Shown here piece after piece: positions 1 to 4,752 of a stretch of 7,275 bases of DNA. This DNA comes from an uncultured Chloroflexaceae bacterium (GTDB taxonomy: Bacteria; Chloroflexota; Chloroflexia; Chloroflexales; Chloroflexaceae): assembly GCA_937141995.1 (NCBI GenBank), contig CAKZQX010000582.1, positions 1 through 7,275 of the forward strand, written 5' to 3'. The notes under the pieces were generated by a model that was not told the DNA's origin, ran no database searches, and saw only the letters and a program-made list of their open reading frames with translations. The translations under genes and the position numbers were made by a program. Within the stretch, counting starts at the first letter, position 1, and each line of letters starts with the position of its first letter.

Positions 1-51
1 TTCTGCTATTTGAAAGGTATTGCCCCATGACCAACCCGTTTCAGACAGTCT
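1..51. other. Non-coding left edge
   Basis: I see no gene, RNA or strong signal in this short edge segment. An open reading frame on the plus strand starts at 27, but it runs straight into the palindromic repeat and is explained by it. Confidence 0.4.
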
Positions 52-253
52 CTGACAGGAGTTACGTGGTCATTGACCTGACACCGAATCTCGCCTCCGG
101 CAGGGCGGAAGATTCCATTCTTTGTGACAAAAATGTTGCACAAAGTGTAACGTTTTTGTCACAAAGATCAAAACGTACCATACTGCCGCAGGCGAAGCCG
201 GCTGTTGTGGGCGTACATCTCTAATTTCTACGCCCACCGCGTAACTCCTGTCA
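52..253 (+). repeat. Palindromic repeat, copy 1 (complete, MITE-like)
   Basis: This is a complete copy of a repeat family that recurs at 4226-4713. Its ends are terminal inverted repeats: TGACAGGAGTTACGTGGT at 53-70 matches the reverse complement of 236-253 at 17 of 18 positions. Inside, GC-rich arms at 91-103 and 183-195 pair with one C-C mismatch, and a 22-bp central hairpin occupies 120-166. The inner arms and the hairpin share one dyad axis at base 143, so 91-195 is symmetric. The 16-nt segments between arm and hairpin (104-119 and 167-182) do not pair but resemble those of the other copies. A further 9-bp stem, GTGGGCGTA at 207-215 with TACGCCCAC at 229-237, sits in the right half. No clear target-site duplication is visible. 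It is probably a non-autonomous mobile or structured intergenic element, and the strand given is arbitrary. Confidence 0.8.
120..166. repeat. Central hairpin of repeat copy 1
   Basis: This is a 47-nt palindrome with a 22-bp stem (120-141 with 145-166) and loop AAA. All stem positions pair, with two G-T wobbles (134/152 and 138/148). There is no T-run on the 3' side on either strand, so it does not look like a standard intrinsic terminator. Confidence 0.85.
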
Positions 254-388
254 TCTGCTCAAACATTCAGTTTGAACGCCCACTACATACGTTGTGAACG
301 TAGCCTACCAGATCAACCTTTTCCAATCAACCGGGTTGGGCGGGATATTTGCGGGAAGTTTTGGACAATCGCCGTTATGTGACATACG
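254..388. other. Spacer downstream of the response regulator gene
   Basis: This non-coding spacer lies between the stop of the regulator gene and repeat copy 1. Two small perfect stem-loops are visible. TCAAAC at 259-264 pairs with GTTTGA at 270-275 around a 5-nt loop, and TACGTT at 288-293 pairs with AACGTA at 297-302 around GTG. Neither is followed by a T-run on the minus strand, so neither can be called a terminator with confidence. I see no gene here. Confidence 0.45.
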
Positions 389-1141
389 TTAAGCCGTGGT
401 GGTTGGCTCACCCAGCCGATAGCCTAACCCGCGTACAGTCTCGATGCAACCCGGCTCACCCACGCCATAGCCCAGTTTGCGCCGCACCGAGCGCACAAAT
501 GGGCGCAGTAACTCGCGTGCTTCCTGCGCATCTTCGGTGGTGACGCTATGCGTCACTTCGAGCAGTTCGCACGTATCCACAACCTGCCCGACATGCCGCG
601 CCAGATACTCGAGCAGGGAAAACTCGCGCACCGACAACTTCACAGGTTGGCCCGCAAACCGGATCTGATGCCCGGCAGGATCAATTTCCAGCACCCCGAC
701 CGTCAGCGGTGCGGTGGTATCCGGCGCGGGTGCGGGAGCCGTCGGCATGCTCTGTTGGAGTTCCTGGTGCCGGCGCAGTTTTCCCTCAACCGTCGCCAGC
801 AGATCCTCCGGTTGGATCGGTTTGGTCAGGTAGTCGTCTACGCCCATGGCTTTACCATAGCGAATATCACTATCCAGTGCGCGTGCCGTCAGGAAGATAA
901 AAGGAACGGTCGCCCACTCCGGATGTCGGCGCACCTCCTCGAAGAATTGATAGCCATTGATATGGGGCATGGCGATATCGGCCAGAATCAGATCAACCGG
1001 TTGCCCCCGGAGGACTTCCAGCGCTTCCGTTGCATGGGTGCATGGAATAACACGGTAATCCATGCCCTCCAGGATCAACTGCACCGCCTTGAGATGGTCC
1101 TGTTGATCATCCACAATTAAAATGTGTGTCTCAGGTGTCAC
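389..1141 (-). CDS. OmpR/PhoB-type response regulator
   Basis: This is a two-component response regulator of 250 residues, predicted to be a cytoplasmic DNA-binding transcription factor. Residues 6-125 form a receiver domain: acidic pocket D11-D12, phospho-acceptor D55 (in LILADIAMP), switch residue T85 and conserved K107 followed by P108. A Pro/Ala-rich linker (about 130-146) leads to a winged-helix effector domain (about 150-245) that ends in the typical IETVRGLGYRL. The start chosen is a GTG at 1141, because AAGGAGG lies 6 nt upstream and the receiver begins directly after it. An in-frame ATG at 1189 would add 16 residues unlike a receiver N-terminus. The gene begins inside the last codons of the histidine kinase gene (11-nt overlap), which implies translational coupling and identifies the kinase as its partner. 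Target genes cannot be read from the sequence. Confidence 0.93.
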   Translation of the reverse strand: MTPETHILIVDDQQDHLKAVQLILEGMDYRVIPCTHATEALEVLRGQPVDLILADIAMPHINGYQFFEEVRRHPEWATVPFIFLTARALDSDIRYGKAMGVDDYLTKPIQPEDLLATVEGKLRRHQELQQSMPTAPAPAPDTTAPLTVGVLEIDPAGHQIRFAGQPVKLSVREFSLLEYLARHVGQVVDTCELLEVTHSVTTEDAQEARELLRPFVRSVRRKLGYGVGEPGCIETVRGLGYRLGEPTTTA

Positions 1142-4067
1142 ACGGATCCTCCTTAAGCGGGAGATACAGCGCAAAGCTGCTTCCCACATTGAGTTTTGAA
1201 TTTACTTCCAGATAGCCCGCATGACGTTTGACCAGTTCCCAGGCAATCGAGAGGCCCAGTCCGGTGCCGGGAATATCGCCCTGGGTCTGCGCCCGGTAAA
1301 AGCGCTCAAAGATATGCGGCAGATCAACCGGATCGATGCCAATACCGGTATCGCTGACCAGACAGGCGGCCCAGCGGCCGGGCGGTAGACGCTGGTTGCC
1401 CGGCCAGGTGAGCGCGCTCGGCATAGCTGCCGGTGCTTCCGTCCGGGGTATGGGTGTGGTCACCACCTGGCAGACGCAGGTGATCCAGCCGCCATCGGGC
1501 GTATATTTGAGCGCATTGTTTAGCAAATTGCGCATAACCTGGCGCAACTGCCCGGTGTGACCCAGTACCGGTAGGTCATCCTCACAACTTAGCGTAAGCG
1601 TGATCGCCTTCTTGTGGGCCATCGGCTCCAGGCTATCAATCTCATCCATTGCCAGGCGTGCCAGGTTGAGCGGTTGCTGCTCGCTGTCGATGCGCCCGCT
1701 GTCGATGCGCGAGATTTCCAGCACATCACCAATCAGATCACTCAGCACCCGCGTATGTTTACGAATATCCTGAATAATCTCAAGCCGCCGGGCATCATCC
1801 ATGCGCGGGTAGAGCAATTCCAGGCTGCCGGTGAGCATGGTAATCAACGACATGGGCGAACGCAACTCATGCGAGACATTGGAGACAAACTGGTCTTTCA
1901 TGCGCTCGGCCAGTTTCATGGCGGTAATATCGCGTTGAACGCTGACAAAATTGTTTGGCTGTTCCGGCCGCTCGGGATCGAACAGGGGGGCAACCGTCAG
2001 CGCGGCATCGTAGCAGGTGCCGTCAACGCGCTTGAGCAGCACCTCGCCGCGCCAGGTCTGCCCGCCTCGGATGGCCGTCCGTAGTTCTTCGACCAATTCG
2101 GGCGAAGCCAGATGCTGCCACTGTAACCAGTGTCGGCTCCGGGCGGGGTCATTGTTGGGCATACCGGTCAGGACCACCGCCGCCGGGTTGAGATACTGCA
2201 CCATGCCTTCCATATCGACCACCATCACTGCTTCGCCCAGCGCTTCCAGGATCGCCCGGGTGCGGTCCCGTTCCTGCCGCAACTCGTGGGTACGCTCGAC
2301 GACCAGGGCTTCGACGTTGGCGCGCTCGGCCGCCAGCGCCTGTTCGGCCGCTTTCCGCGCAGTAATATCGCGAGCAATGCCCTCAATCGCCGTCAGCATG
2401 CCCACCGTATCATAGATGGGTACATTGCGCTGTTCGATCCAGAGAATAGTGCCATTCTTATGCACCCAGCGTAGTTCAATCGGGGTGCCGAAGGGTACTT
2501 CGCTCTGCACAATCGCCGCCAGGATGTCCTGATCCGGCGGATAGATCAGTTTGCTCCCCAGGTCCGGATCGGCATAGTGTTCTTCCGGCGTGTACCCGGT
2601 GATCTGGGTAACGATCGGGTTAACATATTCAAAGCCCGGTGTGGGTTGCAGCCGAAAGCGATAGATAATATCCGGAGCATTCTCGGTCAGTCGCCGGTAG
2701 CGTGCCTCACTCTCGTGCAGCGCCTCTTCCGTGCGCTTGCGCATGGTAATGTCGGTAGAAATGCCCGCAACGGCATACATCGTTCCCTGGGCATCATAGA
2801 GCGGAAAGCGATATTTAAGATAGACTAACGTCCGGTTATGCAGGGTCAGCGTATACTCGCGTATCGTGGATGTCCCGGTGGTACGCGTATCCTGATCCTG
2901 GGCCAGAAACTGCTCGGCAATCGGTGCCGGTAACACATCGTAGGGGGTCTGCCCCACAATCTGCGCCTGCGGGAGTCCCACCATGGCTTCATACTCATGG
3001 TTGACAAACAGGTAGCGCCCTTCCAGATCGCGGGCAAAGATCAGCATGGGCGAGTGTTCCAGAAATGCCTGGAACAGTGCCTGGCTTTCCTGCAGGGCTG
3101 CGGTGGTACGTTGATGCTGGTCAACTTCGGCATGTAACACCTGGTTGGTACGGTACAGTTCGGCAGTGCGACTGGTGACTCGCTGCTCAAGCTCGGCATA
3201 GGTCTGGCGCAGTGTCTCCTCTGCCTGAACGCGGGCGGTGATATCCCGGTTGCTGGCGCGCTGCCCCAACCAGCGGCCATCGGCGGCATATACCGGCCGG
3301 CAGGCATGCCCGATCCAGCGCTCTACGCCACTCCGGGTGATGATCCGAAACTCCAACTCGGCCGCTTCCTCATCGGTCATCTCGGCATGTAGATGATGGC
3401 TCACGCGTGCCTGATCCACCGGGTGGATCAGGTGTTCCAGGAGGGCCGGATCGCCGATAAACTCCGCCGGGTGATAGCCGGTGATCTGTTCACAGGAGGG
3501 CGAGACATAGCGGTAGTGCCCGGACGGATCGATCCAGTACTCCCAATCGTAGGTCCAATTGGCAATAGTGCGGTAGCGCTCCTCACTCTCGCGCAGCGCT
3601 TCCACAACCCGGTTATGCTCGGTGATGTCATGGATAATCGAGAAGAGCATGGAGCGTCCCGCGAGCGTAATCGGCCCGGAGTAGATCTCCACATCGCGGA
3701 TCTCGCCGGAGGCTAGGCGGTGATGAAAGCAGAAGTAGCGGCGAGCTTCGCTCTGGGCCTGCTGCAGTTCTGCCTGCATCGCTATGGGATTCATGGTGTT
3801 AATATCGGTGATATTCATGCGACGCAGAAGATCCGGCGGATAGCCGTAGAAGTCGCCGGCGGCCGGGTTGGCATCAACAATGACGCCGGTCTCAGGGTCA
3901 ACCAGCAGTTTGACGGCATTGTTTTTTACAAACATGCCCTCGTAAAGCGCCGCGCACTCTGCCTGGGCCGCGGCGGCCTGCTGTTCTAGCTCGGCCACGC
4001 GCTGCCGCAGGCGGGCAACTTCGGCCCGGTCGTCTGTTGCGTCGGGCGGCGTATGTTCATGCATCAT
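1131..4067 (-). CDS. Cytoplasmic multi-PAS sensor histidine kinase
   Basis: This is a sensor histidine kinase of 978 residues with no signal peptide or membrane helix, so it should sense a cytosolic cue. In order: an N-terminal coiled coil (about 14-44); PAS 1 (about 45-150), PAS 2 (160-278); a coiled coil (280-330); PAS 3 (331-441), PAS 4 (450-570) and PAS 5 (602-717), several ending in the PAC-type DIT motif; a HisKA dimerisation domain with phospho-acceptor His733 in VSHELRSP; and a HATPase domain with N box LLNNALKY (848-855), G1 DTGIG (906-910), F box FERFY (920-924) and G2 GTGLGLS (934-940). About 20 extra Pro-rich residues sit between the N box and G1. I chose the ATG at 4067 because GGAG lies 8 nt upstream. 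An in-frame ATG at 4097 would add 10 residues but has no visible ribosome binding site. The stop overlaps the start of the regulator gene. No cofactor ligand for the PAS domains can be assigned. Confidence 0.93.
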   Translation of the reverse strand: MMHEHTPPDATDDRAEVARLRQRVAELEQQAAAAQAECAALYEGMFVKNNAVKLLVDPETGVIVDANPAAGDFYGYPPDLLRRMNITDINTMNPIAMQAELQQAQSEARRYFCFHHRLASGEIRDVEIYSGPITLAGRSMLFSIIHDITEHNRVVEALRESEERYRTIANWTYDWEYWIDPSGHYRYVSPSCEQITGYHPAEFIGDPALLEHLIHPVDQARVSHHLHAEMTDEEAAELEFRIITRSGVERWIGHACRPVYAADGRWLGQRASNRDITARVQAEETLRQTYAELEQRVTSRTAELYRTNQVLHAEVDQHQRTTAALQESQALFQAFLEHSPMLIFARDLEGRYLFVNHEYEAMVGLPQAQIVGQTPYDVLPAPIAEQFLAQDQDTRTTGTSTIREYTLTLHNRTLVYLKYRFPLYDAQGTMYAVAGISTDITMRKRTEEALHESEARYRRLTENAPDIIYRFRLQPTPGFEYVNPIVTQITGYTPEEHYADPDLGSKLIYPPDQDILAAIVQSEVPFGTPIELRWVHKNGTILWIEQRNVPIYDTVGMLTAIEGIARDITARKAAEQALAAERANVEALVVERTHELRQERDRTRAILEALGEAVMVVDMEGMVQYLNPAAVVLTGMPNNDPARSRHWLQWQHLASPELVEELRTAIRGGQTWRGEVLLKRVDGTCYDAALTVAPLFDPERPEQPNNFVSVQRDITAMKLAERMKDQFVSNVSHELRSPMSLITMLTGSLELLYPRMDDARRLEIIQDIRKHTRVLSDLIGDVLEISRIDSGRIDSEQQPLNLARLAMDEIDSLEPMAHKKAITLTLSCEDDLPVLGHTGQLRQVMRNLLNNALKYTPDGGWITCVCQVVTTPIPRTEAPAAMPSALTWPGNQRLPPGRWAACLVSDTGIGIDPVDLPHIFERFYRAQTQGDIPGTGLGLSIAWELVKRHAGYLEVNSKLNVGSSFALYLPLKEDPCDT
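1148..1154 (-). promoter_or_regulatory. Ribosome binding site of the response regulator
   Basis: The minus strand reads AAGGAGG here, a near-perfect anti-16S match 6 nt before the GTG at 1141. It lies within the last codons of the kinase gene and decides the regulator's start. Confidence 0.85.
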
Positions 4068-4075
4068 AGCGCATT

Positions 4076-4081
4076 CTCCAA
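4076..4081 (-). promoter_or_regulatory. Ribosome binding site of the histidine kinase
   Basis: The minus strand reads TTGGAG, with GGAG ending 8 nt before the ATG at 4067. It favours this start over the ATG at 4097. A second ATG follows immediately at 4064 and would have 11-nt spacing. Confidence 0.55.
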
Positions 4082-4097
4082 CATCCAGGGTGTGCAT

Positions 4098-4225
4098 CGT
4101 CAGGATGGGGTGATACGAAATTTGGAAAGGCGGGTGCAGGATGCGACCGTGGGATAGTGATAGGACGCAGCACGCTGCGCCCCTCCGTGGTGGCGTTCGC
4201 TGAAATCTATAACCTGAACCTGTAT
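4098..4225. other. Probable leader region upstream of the histidine kinase
   Basis: This is the unique non-coding sequence between the kinase gene and the repeat array. It contains a GC-rich inverted repeat at 4163-4182 and a weak candidate promoter at its distal end. An open frame on the plus strand from 4157 runs into the repeats and has no protein-like character. I see no gene here. Confidence 0.5.
4163..4182. repeat. Small GC-rich inverted repeat
   Basis: CGCAGC at 4166-4171 and GCTGCG at 4174-4179 are complementary. The pairing continues outward by GG/CC after one mismatch (4165/4180). With only AC in the centre, the innermost pair would open to form the loop. If the kinase transcript starts upstream as suggested, this hairpin lies in its 5' leader. 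Confidence 0.55.
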
Positions 4226-4234
4226 TTTACACAA
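4206..4234 (-). promoter_or_regulatory. Weak candidate promoter for the kinase-regulator operon
   Basis: On the minus strand TTGTGT (4234-4229) and TATAGA (4211-4206) are separated by 17 nt and point toward the kinase gene. The -35 matches the sigma-70 consensus at 3 of 6 positions and the -10 at 4 of 6, so chance is a real alternative. The -35 box lies inside the terminal repeat of copy A, so the repeat would supply part of the promoter. Confidence 0.25.
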
Positions 4235-4428
4235 GTTACGCGGTTGCTCACCCAAAAGGAACTTTCGCCTCCGGCAGGGCGGCAGATGCTCTTCTTGTTC
4301 ACGCCCATGTTACACTGTGTGCAACATGGGTGTGAACAAGATCCATAACGTACCATGCTGCCGCAGGCGAAGACGACCGTTGTGGGTGTACATGTCCGAT
4401 GTCTATGCCCACCGCGTACGTCGTGTCA
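4226..4428 (+). repeat. Palindromic repeat, copy A (complete)
   Basis: This copy of about 203 bp begins with TTTACACAAGTTACGCGGT, a variant of the terminal repeat, and ends with ACCGCGTACGTCGTGTCA at 4411-4428, directly abutting copy B. Inner GC arms lie at 4264-4277 and 4358-4371, with the 47-nt central hairpin at 4294-4340. The non-pairing segment left of the hairpin (4278-4293) keeps GGCGG and AGAT, and the right one keeps CGTACCATG. A right-half stem equivalent to that of copy 1 is kept through two G-T wobbles (GTGGGTGTA with TATGCCCAC). The orientation is the same as copy 1. Confidence 0.8.
4294..4340. repeat. Central hairpin of repeat copy A
   Basis: This 47-nt palindrome has a 22-bp stem (4294-4315 with 4319-4340) and loop TGT. 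It contains one A-C mismatch (4312/4322) and one G-T wobble (4303/4331). Stem positions 10-13 are GCCC here and AAAA in the other copies, with the opposite arm changed to match (one of the four pairs is the G-T wobble). Confidence 0.85.
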
Positions 4429-4652
4429 TTTACAGGAGTTACGCGGTGGGCGATCAAACTGGGTGTTTGTGCCCGATAAAGGCCGGCTTCGCCGCCGGCA
4501 GGGCGGAAGATTCCTGTCTTTTTCACAAAACAGTTGCACGCCGTGCAACTGTTTTGTGAAAAAGAAAAAAGCGTACCATGCTGCCGCAGGCGAATCGGGC
4601 CGTTCATCCAGGCACATGCCTGATTTGATTGTTCACCGCGTACGTCGTGTCA
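4429..4652 (+). repeat. Palindromic repeat, copy B (complete)
   Basis: This copy of about 224 bp starts with TTTACAGGAGTTACGCGGT and ends with ACCGCGTACGTCGTGTCA at 4635-4652, directly abutting truncated copy C. Inner arms at 4488-4501 and 4581-4594 share their dyad axis with the central hairpin (base 4541). The non-pairing segments are 4502-4517 (GGCGGAAGATTCCTGT, nearly identical to copy 1) and 4565-4580 (ending CGTACCATG). The extra length lies mainly in the left spacer, which has its own inverted segments (AAAC-GTTT, GGGC-GCCC). The right spacer carries a different hairpin, CAGGCACATGCCTG. Confidence 0.8.
4518..4564. repeat. Central hairpin of repeat copy B
   Basis: This 47-nt palindrome has a perfect 22-bp stem (4518-4539 with 4543-4564) and loop GCC. 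It is followed on the plus strand by an A-run, so on the minus strand a T-run precedes the stem. That is the wrong side for an intrinsic terminator. Confidence 0.88.
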
Positions 4653-4728
4653 TTTACAGGAGTTACGCGGTCACTGACCCGGCAGGTATGTTCGCCGCCG
4701 GCAGGGCGGAAGAGCCCCTACGTCGTTC
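4653..4728 (+). repeat. Palindromic repeat, copy C (truncated)
   Basis: The left third of the repeat is present: terminal repeat TTTACAGGAGTTACGCGGT at 4653-4671, then the inner left arm TTCGCCGCCGGCAG at 4691-4704 and GGCGGAAGA up to 4713. The hairpin and right arm are missing. TACGTCGT shortly after (about 4719-4726) matches part of the right terminal repeat, so this may be an internal-deletion derivative; the exact right end is uncertain. Confidence 0.6.
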
Positions 4729-4731
4729 TCT

Positions 4732-4752
4732 GTAACCTGTAACCTGGAACCT
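4732..4752. repeat. Short heptamer tandem repeat
   Basis: GTAACCT occurs twice in a row, followed by GGAACCT, which overlaps the stop codon of the ABC gene. A similar AACCTGAACCTGT lies at 4211-4223 on the other side of the repeat array. It may be simple tandem slippage. Confidence 0.4.

Noticed and set aside
222..232. AATTTCTAC resembling the 3' part of Cas12a crRNA repeats
   Set aside because: It is a 9-nt coincidence within the loop and right arm of a different stem; there is no repeat array or Cas gene.
44..260. Target-site duplication flanking repeat copy 1
   Set aside because: Flanks read TCTC on the left and TCTG on the right; the match is too short and imperfect to count.
548..1120. 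190-residue plus-strand open frame opposite the response regulator
   Set aside because: It lies fully antisense to a clear receiver and winged-helix gene, has no recognisable domain, and is a typical high-GC shadow.
4518..4570. Hairpin with adjacent A/T-run as a rho-independent terminator for the ABC operon
   Set aside because: On the minus strand the T-run comes before the stem, not after it. The stem is also AT-rich and far longer than usual. Attenuation or 3'-end protection remains possible.
4410..4671. CRISPR array
   Set aside because: There are only two identical 38-nt blocks 224 nt apart, and the DNA between them is itself repeat sequence, so there are no spacers.
4299..4735. Open frames on both strands (102, 80 and 126 residues) within the repeat array, and one at 27-224
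   Set aside because: They share peptide stretches such as GRAEDS only because they cross the same DNA repeats. They read through both arms of palindromes and lack ribosome binding sites.
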